Part shown: positions 1-8,797 of the stretch, one piece after another
Position numbering within the stretch: the stretch's first letter is position 1
Layout: each line of letters begins with the position of its first letter
From: Candidatus Formimonas warabiya
GTDB lineage: Bacteria; Bacillota; Dehalobacteriia; Dehalobacteriales; Dehalobacteriaceae
Assembly (NCBI RefSeq): GCF_002777255.1
Contig: NZ_CP017634.1
Coordinates: 1 to 64,000, forward strand
Direction of reading: 5' to 3'
DNA length: 64,000 bases
Position numbers and translations under genes: made by a program
Notes under the pieces: generated by a model
Told to the model about the DNA's origin: nothing
Databases searched by the model: none
The model's input: the letters and a program-made list of their open reading frames with translations, nothing else

Positions 1-29
1 TTTTTCGCCCCTTCCTCCTTTTTACCACT

Positions 30-437
30 TTATTCTTTCTCCTCAGAGTGGGTTTCTACGTTTATGGGCTCTACTTTCTTTTCTTCCGCGGACTCACCGC
101 GGAAGGCCGGAGCTAAAGCCTGCATTAAATGATTCAGGCTTTCGCCGTCTTTGAGTAAATTCATGAGATTAAAACCGGAACCTTTTGCCCCATCTTGTTT
201 CGGATTAACAAATACATCCGCATACTGTAATAATTCGGCAATCTGACCGAACTTCTCCATGCTGTCTGCGATATCTTTTAACTGGCCGGACATCGTTTTG
301 AGGTCAACTTTACCAAACAGGGAAGTTAAGGAAAAACCTTTGTCTTTTTTCTGCAGGCTTTCTTGAGCCAGTCTTAATTTTTCTTCCGCTTCTTTTTCTT
401 TTGCTTTACGCTTTTTATGCCGATGATGACGACTCAT
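30..437 (-). CDS. hypothetical charged protein
   Basis: Not recognised; 135 residues from the chosen start. The first 30 or so residues are very rich in His, Lys, Arg and Glu (begins MSRHHRHKKRKAKEKEAEE), likely helical. The middle and C-terminal parts are amphipathic (LLQYADVFVNP, NLMNLLKDGESLNHLMQALAP), and the tail is acidic. No signal peptide or membrane segment. The start at 437 is preferred over an in-frame ATG at 461 because GGAAGTG sits at the right distance before 437. Just after its stop a further AAAGGAGG (minus strand, near position 14) points to another leftward gene beginning off the window. It lies downstream of three tiny-peptide genes on the same strand, separated from them by a hairpin. 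Function unknown; a sporulation role would be a guess from neighbours only. Confidence 0.6.
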   Translation of the reverse strand: MSRHHRHKKRKAKEKEAEEKLRLAQESLQKKDKGFSLTSLFGKVDLKTMSGQLKDIADSMEKFGQIAELLQYADVFVNPKQDGAKGSGFNLMNLLKDGESLNHLMQALAPAFRGESAEEKKVEPINVETHSEEKE

Positions 438-597
438 ATTCTCACTTCCTTCCGCTAACATAATATGTTTTTTTTATTTTTTTGGTGCCCTCTGTAGGAT
501 CGGGTGAAGTGAATCCTGGTTTAATAATTTTAGGAAGGATCCATATTTTATTTTTGCTGATCCCGGATGCCGGGAAGAGCGGGTGGGGTTTTCTAAG

Positions 598-630
598 AGA
601 AAAGCTGCATCCGGAGGACCGAATGCAGCT
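598..630 (-). terminator. terminator of the small-peptide genes
   Basis: Read on the minus strand, 8-base arms AGCTGCAT/ATGCAGCT, extended by CGG/CCG around a TCCT loop, are followed by TTTTCTC. It lies just after the stop of the last tiny peptide, so it probably ends that transcript. Confidence 0.7.
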
Positions 631-655
631 GTATCAAGTTGGGTGCCATATGTGA

Positions 656-769
656 TTAGTCGTTTAGCACACAGCAGCAGAGAAATTCAAGAACAATCAG
701 GATGATGATCAGATCAACGATGTCGTCAAACATCCCGTTGCAGCCGCCGAGACCGCCTAAAATGCCCAT
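656..769 (-). CDS. tiny hydrophobic Cys-rich peptide A (37 aa)
   Basis: A 37-residue gene. The product begins MGILGGLGGCNGMFDD, continues with a hydrophobic core DLIIILIVLEFLCCC, and ends VLND. A good AGGAGG ribosome site lies 8 bases before the ATG. It is clearly homologous to the two genes upstream: all share the core LIIILIVLxFLC, and A and B also share the N-terminus MGILGGL. One membrane-inserting or strongly self-associating helix is likely, with a cluster of three Cys. Spore-forming Firmicutes often encode many such very small hydrophobic proteins in spore layers, so a spore role is plausible, but no named family can be assigned. Confidence 0.75.
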   Translation of the reverse strand: MGILGGLGGCNGMFDDIVDLIIILIVLEFLCCCVLND

Positions 770-790
770 TATGTGATCCTCCTTTATAAA

Positions 791-913
791 TTAGCAGATG
801 CCGTGATCGCCAAGTACGCAAGAGCAGAGGAACTGAAGCACAATCAAGATGATGATTAAGTCAATGATGCAGTCAAAATTGCAGCCGTTGCTTAAACCCC
901 CTAAAATACCCAT
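791..913 (-). CDS. tiny hydrophobic Cys-rich peptide B (40 aa)
   Basis: A 40-residue paralogue of peptide A. It begins MGILGGLSNGCNFDC, has the core IIDLIIILIVLQFLC and ends SCVLGDHGIC. GGGAGG lies 7 bases before the ATG. It sits 21 bases upstream of peptide A and 38 bases downstream of the third paralogue, so the three are probably co-transcribed leftwards. Five Cys residues flank the hydrophobic stretch on both sides, which would allow disulfide cross-linking or metal binding; this is inference. Function unknown. Confidence 0.75.
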   Translation of the reverse strand: MGILGGLSNGCNFDCIIDLIIILIVLQFLCSCVLGDHGIC

Positions 914-951
914 TTTTTGGCCTCCCTTCTTCAAAATTAATCATGGCCGGA

Positions 952-1140
952 TTAGCATTCGCTTTGAACTTCTTCTTCTTCTTCGTCACAGCTTAAAACT
1001 CCGCATAAGAATTGAAGAACAATCAAAATGATAATCAAGCAGATAATATTTCCAAATACGTTATTGTTGCAACGATCTGTAACAGCTTCCACTACGGCAC
1101 AACGTTCTTCTTTTTTGTGGTGGTGGCATTTTTTGCCCAT
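952..1140 (-). CDS. small His/Cys peptide C, paralogue of A and B (62 aa)
   Basis: A 62-residue protein. Its N-terminus is His/Lys/Cys-rich (MGKKCHHHKKEERC), followed by the hydrophobic core NIICLIIILIVLQFLCG that matches peptides A and B, and an acidic tail with five Glu in a row. AAAGGAGG lies at good distance before the ATG. It looks like the same membrane or spore-layer module with an added possible metal-binding head and acidic tail. The roughly 300 bases upstream (1141-1436) should hold its promoter and the start region of the rightward gene, but I could not recognise a convincing sporulation-sigma promoter there. Confidence 0.75.
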   Translation of the reverse strand: MGKKCHHHKKEERCAVVEAVTDRCNNNVFGNIICLIIILIVLQFLCGVLSCDEEEEEVQSEC

Positions 1141-1436
1141 TATGCAACCCTCCTTTCACATTCTGCAGTCATGAACGATAGACCCCGGACTGGAGGACCT
1201 TCGTTTTGTCATAGTACATGTTATGAGACTTGACTGATGTTTGACACAATTTGTAGCTAAGAAAAATTATGGAAAAGAAAAATGTTCTCGGGCCTGTCCT
1301 GAGGAACCAAATGAAGTTTTCAAAAAATTCTTCTCTTGGAAAAGTATTTTTCTTTTTCGGGGAAGTGATTTATAATGGTGACTGAGTTGTATTGTTGTAT
1401 TATTTTGTATCTTAAAACGGACTGAGGGATCTAGAG

Positions 1437-2657
1437 GTGCAAATAAGTGGAATTTTAATCGTTTTCTCACCGTTTTTCGTGTTTATCCCACAACTTGTGC
1501 TGTTATATCAATTAATTTCCCGGAAAGAATGGATTCCTAAGAGTTCCTGGACGGCGGGGCTCGGTCTTTTGTTTTTCTGGTCTTTTTTTGTTGGCATTAT
1601 CAATACCCAGGTGTTCTCCGTTTTGTCGTCCTTGATGTTCTTAGGGTATTTTTCCGTGAGCAGTTTTATAGACAGAAACTGCAGCACTGTGGAGCAGATC
1701 GAAGAATTACTCCGATACATATTTCTTTTAACACTGGGTTCCGCTCTATTTGGTCTTTTGGAAAATATGGGCCTGATCAGCCATGCCCCCGCCTGGTGGA
1801 AATATTTATTTGGTTTCGTGACCTTGGTGGAAAACGAGGAAAACCTTTTTCGCATTACGGGCACCTTCGGTAATCCCAACCTGGCTGCTTCCTGGTATGC
1901 GGTGATGATTCTGGTGGGGTATTATTTTTATCAAAAATCAGGGAAGCAGGAAAAGCCTTGGTTTTTCTGGGGAATCCTGTTACTGGTTGCCGTACTGGTT
2001 ATGACCGGTTCCCGAGGAGCGTTGATTGGATTACTGATGGGGCTGGTGGTTTATGATCTTTTGGCGGGAAATACTTTTCAGATGGTGATTCGATTACTGG
2101 TTTTTGTGTCCATTTTTGCATTTTTGTTTAGCTTTCCGGAATTGTTCCCCCGGGGGGATCTTTTATCCTCCACCATTGATCTGAGGTGGGCAATTTGGGA
2201 AAACTGTTTTAACATGTTCTTAAAAAAACCCCTCACGGGATGGGGGATTATGGGGATTTATTTTGCGGATAACAATGTTTATCAGTACTTGCGGGTATTG
2301 CATGCCCATAATATGCTGATTTCTTTAGCGGTGATGCTGGGATTAGGCGGCATCCTCATCTTTGTCTGGATGGAAGGAAAATTATTACAGAACCTATGGC
2401 TGTTGTTCAGAGATAAATGCCCCCTGGTACCTTTGCTGGCCGGTGTTCAGACCGTGTTTTTCGGCCATGGCATCTTTGATTTTACGATTATGGCACCCCA
2501 GATCGGATTATTATTTATCGCTTTTTCCTCTTTTATTAGCGCACTCTCTTGTTCTCGTGACACGCCGGAAGGTCCTTCCCGGTGGTATGGATGGAACCCG
2601 TTCCAAGGATCTGAAGGAAGGAACAGCAGGGTAAAGGCGAATGATAAATTTGACTAA
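1437..2657 (+). CDS. O-antigen ligase-like (Wzy_C) membrane protein
   Basis: A polytopic membrane protein of 406 residues with about ten hydrophobic segments. Two hallmarks of the O-antigen ligase/polymerase superfamily are visible: MTGSRGALIGLLMGL in the middle, and a later HAHNMLISLAVMLGLGG (the H-N-x-x-L loop). Such proteins join or polymerise undecaprenyl-linked sugars on the outer face of the membrane; in a Firmicute the likely substrates are exopolysaccharide or cell-wall glycans. The start is GTG with GAGGG about 8 bases upstream. There are no sugar-transferase neighbours, so the polymer involved is unknown. The C-terminal 40 residues are hydrophilic. Confidence 0.75.
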   Translation: MQISGILIVFSPFFVFIPQLVLLYQLISRKEWIPKSSWTAGLGLLFFWSFFVGIINTQVFSVLSSLMFLGYFSVSSFIDRNCSTVEQIEELLRYIFLLTLGSALFGLLENMGLISHAPAWWKYLFGFVTLVENEENLFRITGTFGNPNLAASWYAVMILVGYYFYQKSGKQEKPWFFWGILLLVAVLVMTGSRGALIGLLMGLVVYDLLAGNTFQMVIRLLVFVSIFAFLFSFPELFPRGDLLSSTIDLRWAIWENCFNMFLKKPLTGWGIMGIYFADNNVYQYLRVLHAHNMLISLAVMLGLGGILIFVWMEGKLLQNLWLLFRDKCPLVPLLAGVQTVFFGHGIFDFTIMAPQIGLLFIAFSSFISALSCSRDTPEGPSRWYGWNPFQGSEGRNSRVKANDKFD

Positions 2658-2679
2658 ACGAAAAACGTTCGTATTTTTA

Positions 2680-2708
2680 TTGACAGGACCGGCAAAGGTT
2701 GGTATATT
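2680..2708 (+). promoter_or_regulatory. sigma-A promoter of the pur operon
   Basis: TTGACA (2680-2685), 17-base spacer, TATATT (2703-2708). Expected transcript start is near 2715, directly ahead of the riboswitch aptamer. Confidence 0.8.
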
Positions 2709-2729
2709 TATGATAGAAAAATAAATATG

Positions 2730-2798
2730 TTCTGTATAACCGTAGGGATTGGCTTACGGGTTTCTACCGGGCAGCCGTAAAGTGCCCTGGCTACAGAA
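2730..2798 (+). promoter_or_regulatory. purine (guanine-class) riboswitch aptamer
   Basis: All conserved parts of the purine aptamer are present. P1 is TTCTGTA/TACAGAA. P2 is CCGTA/TACGG with a GGGATTGGC-like loop. The J2/3 strand is GTTTCTACC. P3 is GGGCA/TGCCC around GCCGTAAAG, and J3/1 ends GGCTAC. The C before TA in J3/1 matches the position that pairs with guanine or hypoxanthine (C74) rather than the U of adenine switches. It should shut off the pur operon when guanine is plentiful. Confidence 0.9.
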
Positions 2799-2821
2799 TT
2801 CTACCTGAAACGCGGAAAAGT

Positions 2822-2851
2822 CCGGGATTACATATGTATGCCGGTTTTTTC
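2822..2851 (+). terminator. riboswitch expression-platform terminator
   Basis: An imperfect hairpin with CCGG/CCGG ends and an ACATATGT core, followed by TTTTTT, 24 bases after the aptamer and well before purE. This is the expected ligand-controlled terminator. The stem has internal mismatches, so its exact folding is uncertain. Confidence 0.65.
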
Positions 2852-3004
2852 TTGATGGGTGATTTTGACCCTTTGACCCAACTAGGTTGATTTCGTGGCT
2901 AAGCGGGAACTGCCTTTTGGGTCTTTATATTTCTTTGGACTTGAAACATATTTTGGGGCAGAAAGAAAAAAGCTAATAACATGAAAAAGAAAGGTGGAAA
3001 TTGC

Positions 3005-3526
3005 ATGCGTATAGGGAAGGTAGCTGTGGTGATGGGAAGTGATTCTGATCTGCCTGTCATGAAAGATGCCGTAAAGATCCTGGAAAAACTGGGCATCGAT
3101 TGTCAGGTCCATGTTTCTTCCGCACACCGGGTCCCCCATAAAACGGCCGCTCTTGCAGAAAGGGCAGAGGAAAATGGGATTGAGGTAATCATTGCGGGGG
3201 CAGGAGGAGCCGCTCATTTACCGGGCGTGCTGGCCGCTTTTACCACCATTCCAGTGATCGGAGTTCCCATTAAGACGTCCACGCTGGACGGAGTAGATTC
3301 TTTGTATTCCATTGTGCAAATGCCTCCTGGAATACCGGTGGCCACCGTTTCCATTAACGGAGCTAAAAATGCCGGTATCCTGGCCGCCCAGATTTTAGCT
3401 TTAAAATATCCTGAAGTGAGAGAGAAAATGAGGGAGTTTAAAAAAGAAATGGCGGACCAGGTGGAAGCAAAAGACCGCAAGTTGCAGGACTTAGGGGTGG
3501 ACGCCTATTTGGCCGGCATGAAATAA
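3005..3526 (+). CDS. purE: N5-carboxyaminoimidazole ribonucleotide mutase PurE
   Basis: Purine biosynthesis enzyme making carboxyaminoimidazole ribonucleotide in the cytoplasm. The 173-residue product has the PurE fold motifs VVMGSDSDLPVMK, SAHRVPH, AGAGGAAHLPG and SLYSIVQMPPGIPVATV. The start at 3005 is chosen over an in-frame ATG at 2981 because GAAAGGTGG lies at the right distance before it, and the protein then begins at the usual place. First gene of the pur operon, controlled by the upstream guanine riboswitch. No purK follows, so it either uses CO2 directly (class II behaviour) or PurK is encoded elsewhere; sequence alone does not decide. Confidence 0.95.
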   Translation: MRIGKVAVVMGSDSDLPVMKDAVKILEKLGIDCQVHVSSAHRVPHKTAALAERAEENGIEVIIAGAGGAAHLPGVLAAFTTIPVIGVPIKTSTLDGVDSLYSIVQMPPGIPVATVSINGAKNAGILAAQILALKYPEVREKMREFKKEMADQVEAKDRKLQDLGVDAYLAGMK

Positions 3527-3560
3527 TCATTACATCAGTGAGCAAGGGGGAGATAAGACA

Positions 3561-4856
3561 ATGATAGACCGCTATACCTTACCGGAAATGGGCAGTGTCT
3601 GGGAGCCGGAAAACCGGTTTCAAAAGATGCTGGAGGTGGAAATCTATGCCTGTGAGGCCATGGTCGATTTAGGCCTGGTGCCGTCTGAAGATTTTGCCAT
3701 CATCAAAGAAAAAGCCGGGTTTGATCTGAAACGGATTGAAGAAATTGAAGCCGTCACCCGCCATGATGTGATTGCATTTTTGACGGCGGTGGGGGAAAGA
3801 GTAGGAGACTCCTCCAAATATATTCACATGGGCATGACCTCTTCGGATGTGCTGGATACCGCTTTATCGGCGCAAATGAAAGAAGCCGCGGAATTATTGC
3901 TTGCCCGTCTGCGTAAATTGAGAGATGTGTTAGCCGGGCAGGCCCGCAAACATAAATATACCTTGGAGGTGGGCCGGACCCACGGTATTCATGCCGAGCC
4001 GGTGACCTTTGGATTGAAAATGGCTCTTTGGACCATGGAAGTTGACCGCAGTATCGAACGGTTGATTAAAGCAAAAGAGGTGATTTCGGTAGGAAAAATT
4101 TCCGGGGCTGTGGGCACCTTTGCCAATATTGATCCCCGGGTGGAAGAACATGTCTGCCGCCGCATGGATTTGAAGCCGGCATTGGTATCGACGCAGATTA
4201 TTCAAAGAGACCGGCACGCGGAATTCCTGACCACGCTGGCGGTGATCGGCAGTTCTTTGGACAAGTTTGCCACGGAAATTCGGAATTTACAGCGCACGGA
4301 TATTCTGGAGGTGGAAGAGGCCTTTGCTAAAGGGCAAAAGGGTTCTTCCGCCATGCCCCATAAGAAAAATCCCATTACTGCCGAACGGGTGGCCGGTCTT
4401 TCCCGGGTCCTCAGGGGGAACGCGGTGGCGGCCATGGAGAATGTAGCGCTGTGGCATGAACGGGATATTACCCATTCATCTGTGGAAAGAGTAATTATTC
4501 CCGACAGTTGTATTGTGTTGGATTATATGCTTCATTTATTCATTCAGGTCATGGAAAACCTGAATGTTTATGCGGATAATATGCGGGTGAATGTAGATAA
4601 AACACTGGGTCTGGTTTTCTCCCAAAGGGTGATGCTGGCCCTGGTAGAGAAGGGTATTCTGCGGGAAACGGCCTACGAATGGGTGCAAAGAAATGCCCTT
4701 TATGCCTGGCAGACAAAGACGGATTTTCAGTACCTGATTTTACAGGATAAAGAGATTATGTCCTATTTATCCAATGAGGAAGTAGACGGGCTATTTGATT
4801 ATGATTACCATCTCCGGTATATTGATTTTATTTTTGAGCGGGCGGGTTTGGAATAA
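3561..4856 (+). CDS. purB: adenylosuccinate lyase PurB
   Basis: Splits SAICAR to AICAR and adenylosuccinate to AMP, each releasing fumarate. The 431-residue product is normal for the Firmicute enzyme. Visible motifs are HMGMTSSDVLDTAL, the GRTHG segment with a catalytic His, and the fumarase-superfamily signature GSSAMPHKKNP near residue 265. GGGGGAG precedes the ATG. Second gene of the pur operon, 34 bases after purE. Confidence 0.96.
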   Translation: MIDRYTLPEMGSVWEPENRFQKMLEVEIYACEAMVDLGLVPSEDFAIIKEKAGFDLKRIEEIEAVTRHDVIAFLTAVGERVGDSSKYIHMGMTSSDVLDTALSAQMKEAAELLLARLRKLRDVLAGQARKHKYTLEVGRTHGIHAEPVTFGLKMALWTMEVDRSIERLIKAKEVISVGKISGAVGTFANIDPRVEEHVCRRMDLKPALVSTQIIQRDRHAEFLTTLAVIGSSLDKFATEIRNLQRTDILEVEEAFAKGQKGSSAMPHKKNPITAERVAGLSRVLRGNAVAAMENVALWHERDITHSSVERVIIPDSCIVLDYMLHLFIQVMENLNVYADNMRVNVDKTLGLVFSQRVMLALVEKGILRETAYEWVQRNALYAWQTKTDFQYLILQDKEIMSYLSNEEVDGLFDYDYHLRYIDFIFERAGLE

Positions 4857-4914
4857 AAAACTGGGATGAAAGGGTAATGACCACAAAACAAAAAAATATA
4901 AGGAGGATATGAAA

Positions 4915-5628
4915 ATGGTGCAGAAACTAGAGATGATTTATGAAGGAAAGGCAAAAAAGGTTTATAAAACCGACAATCCGGATTTAGCCTGGGTGGAATA
5001 CAAAGATGATGCCACTGCTTTTAACGGTTTAAAAAAGGGTACGATTATGGGAAAAGGGGAGCTCAACAACAAGATTTCCGCCCACTTTTTTGAGCTCCTG
5101 GCCCAAAAGGGTGTGCCGAACCATTTTGTCGAATTAAAATCCGATACCGAACAGGTGGTAAAAATCCTCCAAATTATTATGGTAGAAGTGATCGTACGCA
5201 ATATTGCCGCCGGTTCCCTGGCGAAAAGATTGGGCCTGGAAGAAGGGACTCCCCTCAAACATACCGTTTTGGAATATTGCTATAAAAATGATGAACTGGG
5301 CGACCCCATGATTAATGATTATCATATTGCTGCTTTAGGATTAGCAACAAAGGAACAGATGGCTCAAATCGCGGAAATGGCCTTAAAAGTAAACGAAGTG
5401 ATGCGGGAATATCTCAAGGATAAAAACATTGATTTAATTGATTTTAAATTGGAATTCGGACTGCACCGGGGAAAAGTGCTGCTGGGAGACGAGATTTCAC
5501 CGGATACCTGCCGGTTCTGGGACACGGAAACCAAGAAAAAGCTGGATAAAGACCGTTTCCGCAGAGACCTGGGGGATGTGGAAGACGCCTACCGGGAAAT
5601 TTTAAAGAGACTTCAGGGCGGGGAATAG
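4915..5628 (+). CDS. purC: SAICAR synthetase PurC
   Basis: Joins aspartate to CAIR using ATP. The product of 237 residues contains [11 protein letters not shown] at the N-terminus (ATP-binding), [23 protein letters not shown] and [13 protein letters not shown], all typical of PurC. ATG 4915 is preferred over ATG 4909 because AGGAGG lies only 2 bases before the latter but 8 before the former. Third gene of the operon. In Bacillus, purS, purQ and purL follow here; they are absent, and purF comes next. Confidence 0.95.
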   Translation: MVQKLEMIYEGKAKKVYKTDNPDLAWVEYKDDATAFNGLKKGTIMGKGELNNKISAHFFELLAQKGVPNHFVELKSDTEQVVKILQIIMVEVIVRNIAAGSLAKRLGLEEGTPLKHTVLEYCYKNDELGDPMINDYHIAALGLATKEQMAQIAEMALKVNEVMREYLKDKNIDLIDFKLEFGLHRGKVLLGDEISPDTCRFWDTETKKKLDKDRFRRDLGDVEDAYREILKRLQGGE

Positions 5629-5672
5629 TTGGTTCTCTGCTGGGGAACGAAATGATATTAGGAGGAAATGGT

Positions 5673-7094
5673 GTGGCCGACGTGCTAAATTTTGACGACA
5701 AGCCGAAAGAAGAGTGTGGTCTTTTCGGCATCTACGGGCCGAATTTAGATGTGGCAAACGTAACGTATTATGGCCTCTATGCCTTGCAGCACAGAGGCCA
5801 GGAAAGTGCCGGCATCGCCGTGTCCGATGGCAAGCGGTTTAAAATCCACAAAGATATGGGACTGGTGCCGGAGGTCTTTGATGAAAAGCTGCTGGAACCG
5901 ATGAAAGGCTTCATTGCCATTGGGCATGTGCGCTATTCCACCACCGGTTCCAGTTTGGTGGCTAACGCCCAACCTTTAAATTTTCGTTATTTAAAAGGCC
6001 TAATTTCTCTGGCCCATAACGGGAATCTCACCAATGCCAATGAAATCCGCCACAGGCTGGCCCTGAACGGTTCGGTTTTTCAAACCACCACCGATAGTGA
6101 GGTGATCGTGAAACTGATTGCCCGCTATGGACAGGGCTCCATTGAAGAGGCATTGATGAAAACCATGATCGATATCAAGGGGGCCTTTTCTTTACTGGTG
6201 ATGACGGAAGACAAACTGATCGGGGTGAGAGATGCTTACGGCGTACGTCCCTTATGTATCGGCAAAATGGGCGATGCCTTCATTTTGGCTTCGGAAACTT
6301 GCGCCCTGGATACGGTGGGGGCTGAATTCATCCGTGATGTAGATCCCGGGGAAATCGTCGTCATTGATGGAAAGGGGCTCAGAAGTATCCAAACTTTGAA
6401 GAATCCCCGCCAGGCTTTTTGTGTCTTTGAATTTGTTTATTTAGCCCGGCCGGATTCTAATTTTTCCGGGCAGAATGTGACTTTGGTGCGCCGGGAAATG
6501 GGACGTCAGCTGGCCCGGGAATATCCGGTGGAAGCGGATATTGTCATTCCCGTGCCGGATTCCGGGATTGCCGCTGCTCTGGGGTATGCGGAGGCTTCCG
6601 GAATCCCCTATATGGAAGGACTGATGAAAAACCGTTACATTGGACGGACCTTTATCCAGCCGGATCAAAAGATGAGGGAAACGGCCGTCCGCCTAAAACT
6701 GAATCCCATCCAGGGAATATTGGAAGGAAAAAGAGTGGTGATGGTGGATGACTCCATTGTCCGGGGGACCACGTGCAAGCAGATTGTGCAAATGCTCAGA
6801 AATGCCGGGGCTGTTGAAGTGCACCTGCTCGTAAGCTCACCGCCCATTCACTACCCCTGCTATTACGGCATCGATACCTCGGAACGAAACCAACTCATTG
6901 CCGCCAAACGATCTTTGGACGACATCAGGAAGTTTATCGCCGCCGACGGACTCCATTATTTAAGTCTGGACGGCATGCTGAAAGCTACCGGCTTACCGGT
7001 GGACAATTTTTGTGCCGCATGTTTTACGGGTGATTATGCCATCGAAATTCCCCAAAACGTGGGCAAGTATTCCATGGAAATTGAGGTGGATTAA
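5673..7094 (+). CDS. purF: amidophosphoribosyltransferase PurF
   Basis: Committing enzyme: moves the glutamine amide to PRPP to give phosphoribosylamine. It has an N-terminal Ntn glutaminase domain that starts at the Cys of ECGLFGIYG after a short propeptide, then a type I phosphoribosyltransferase domain with [13 protein letters not shown] (PRPP loop). The Cys set of the Bacillus-type [4Fe-4S] enzyme is present ([25 protein letters not shown]), so an oxygen-sensitive cluster is likely. GTG 5673 with AGGAGG 7 bases upstream is chosen; an in-frame ATG at 5652 has no ribosome site. Confidence 0.95.
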   Translation: MADVLNFDDKPKEECGLFGIYGPNLDVANVTYYGLYALQHRGQESAGIAVSDGKRFKIHKDMGLVPEVFDEKLLEPMKGFIAIGHVRYSTTGSSLVANAQPLNFRYLKGLISLAHNGNLTNANEIRHRLALNGSVFQTTTDSEVIVKLIARYGQGSIEEALMKTMIDIKGAFSLLVMTEDKLIGVRDAYGVRPLCIGKMGDAFILASETCALDTVGAEFIRDVDPGEIVVIDGKGLRSIQTLKNPRQAFCVFEFVYLARPDSNFSGQNVTLVRREMGRQLAREYPVEADIVIPVPDSGIAAALGYAEASGIPYMEGLMKNRYIGRTFIQPDQKMRETAVRLKLNPIQGILEGKRVVMVDDSIVRGTTCKQIVQMLRNAGAVEVHLLVSSPPIHYPCYYGIDTSERNQLIAAKRSLDDIRKFIAADGLHYLSLDGMLKATGLPVDNFCAACFTGDYAIEIPQNVGKYSMEIEVD

Positions 7095-7095
7095 G

Positions 7096-8124
7096 ATGGG
7101 GACCACGTACAAAGAGGCAGGTGTGGATATTTCTGCCGGCAACGAAGCTGTTTCCCTGATGAAAGCCCATGTAAAGAAGACCTTTCGTCCTGAGGTATTG
7201 ACGGACCTGGGCAGCTTTGCCGGACTGTTTGCTCTGAATACGCATCAATATAAACAACCTGTCCTTGTTTCCGGAACGGACGGGGTAGGGACAAAACTGA
7301 AAATTGCCCTGCTTACAGGGATTCATGATACCATCGGCATCGATGCAGTGGCCATGTGTGTCAACGATATTTTGGTGCAAGGGGCGGAACCTCTCTTCTT
7401 TTTAGATTATTTGGCCGTGGGAAAATTAAGCCCGGAAAAAGTAGCGGATATTGTAAAAGGAGTGGCGGAAGGGTGTCTTCAAGCTGGCTGCGCCCTGATC
7501 GGCGGCGAAACGGCAGAAATGCCCGGATTTTATGAAGATGAGGAGTATGATATTGCCGGCTTTGCCGTAGGCGTAGCCGACCGGGATAAAATTATTGACG
7601 GCTCCCGCATTCAGGCAGGGGATGCGATCATCGGACTTCCGTCTACAGGGCTTCATTCCAATGGTTTTTCTCTGGCCCGGAAAGTGCTTTTGGAGATCGC
7701 CGCTCTGAAAGTGGAGGATTATGTGGAAGAATTGGGTCAGACGGTGGGGCAGGCGATGCTGGTGCCTACGCGCATTTATGTGAAAGATATTCTTCCTTTA
7801 CTGGGCAAATATACCATTAAGGGCATGGCTCATATTACCGGGGGCGGCCTGGTGGAAAATCTGCCCAGGGTTTTTCCGGACGGGGTGCAGGGGGAAATTG
7901 ACCTGACCACATGGGAAGTGCCGGCTATTTTTAAACTGATCCAAAAGCTGGGTCATGTAGAAGAACAGGAGATGTACCGGGTTTTTAATATGGGCGTAGG
8001 ATATTGCCTGATTGTTGATCAAACCCATGTGCCAGAAATTTTGAAGCATTGTGCGGGCTCTTTTGTGATGGGCCGGATGGTCCCCGGAGACCGCCAAGTG
8101 CACTTGATCGGAGGGGGAAGATGA
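7096..8124 (+). CDS. purM: phosphoribosylformylglycinamidine cyclo-ligase PurM
   Basis: AIR synthetase, closes the imidazole ring using ATP. The 342-residue product begins [19 protein letters not shown] and contains [25 protein letters not shown] and [16 protein letters not shown], the usual PurM landmarks. The ATG is 1 base after the purF stop with GAGGTGG inside purF, so translation is probably coupled. An in-frame ATG 84 bases upstream would put the start inside purF and add an unrelated leader. Confidence 0.96.
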   Translation: MGTTYKEAGVDISAGNEAVSLMKAHVKKTFRPEVLTDLGSFAGLFALNTHQYKQPVLVSGTDGVGTKLKIALLTGIHDTIGIDAVAMCVNDILVQGAEPLFFLDYLAVGKLSPEKVADIVKGVAEGCLQAGCALIGGETAEMPGFYEDEEYDIAGFAVGVADRDKIIDGSRIQAGDAIIGLPSTGLHSNGFSLARKVLLEIAALKVEDYVEELGQTVGQAMLVPTRIYVKDILPLLGKYTIKGMAHITGGGLVENLPRVFPDGVQGEIDLTTWEVPAIFKLIQKLGHVEEQEMYRVFNMGVGYCLIVDQTHVPEILKHCAGSFVMGRMVPGDRQVHLIGGGR

Positions 8125-8125
8125 G

Positions 8126-8797
8126 ATGCCACCCTTACAGCTGGCAGTACTGGCATCGGGCAGGGGCTCTAACCTCCAGGCGATTATTGATGGTATTGAA
8201 AAGGACAGGCTGCCTGCCTGCATCAATATTGTGATCAGCGACTGTGCCGATGCTTTTGCCCTGAAACGGGCCCAGGATCATGGCATCCCCTGGGCCTATC
8301 TTGACCCCCGTCAGTATGGGAACCGGCAGGACTATGACCGGACTTTGGCAAAAGTAGTGGAGGAGTCCCGGGCTGATCTGGTGGTCTTAGCCGGATTTAT
8401 GCGGGTGTTAAGCACCTGCTTTTTAGAGCGCTTTCCCCACCGGGTGATTAATATTCATCCGGCTTTGCTGCCCTCCTTTCCCGGCATGCACGGACAAAAA
8501 CAGGCGTTGGCATACGGGGTAAAAATATCGGGCTGTACCGTGCACTTTGTGGATCATGGAGTGGATACCGGGCCCATTATTGCCCAGCGGGCCGTACCGG
8601 TGCGGGATGATGATACGGAAGAGAGTTTATCCCTGCGCATTCTGGAACAGGAGCATCAGCTGTATACCGAGGTGATCGGCTGGATTGCCCAGGACCGGGT
8701 GGAAGTAGTGGGGAGAAGGGTGAATATTAAAGAGGCTTTGATAGGAAAGGAAGGTCTTGATCGTGAAAAAGAGAGCCATTATCAGCGTATCCGATAA
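8126..8797 (+). CDS. purN: phosphoribosylglycinamide formyltransferase PurN
   Basis: Uses 10-formyl-THF to formylate GAR. Motifs are [28 protein letters not shown] (catalytic Asn and His) and the later [13 protein letters not shown] with the catalytic Asp. At 223 residues it is slightly longer than usual because the C-terminus runs 35 bases into purH. GGAGGGGG lies 8 bases before the ATG. Formyl-THF dependence ties this operon to one-carbon metabolism. Confidence 0.94.
   Translation: MPPLQLAVLASGRGSNLQAIIDGIEKDRLPACINIVISDCADAFALKRAQDHGIPWAYLDPRQYGNRQDYDRTLAKVVEESRADLVVLAGFMRVLSTCFLERFPHRVINIHPALLPSFPGMHGQKQALAYGVKISGCTVHFVDHGVDTGPIIAQRAVPVRDDDTEESLSLRILEQEHQLYTEVIGWIAQDRVEVVGRRVNIKEALIGKEGLDREKESHYQRIR

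Noticed and set aside
849..1233. Plus-strand frames opposite the tiny peptides
   Set aside because: The minus-strand paralogues have ribosome sites and repeated conserved cores; the plus frames have neither.
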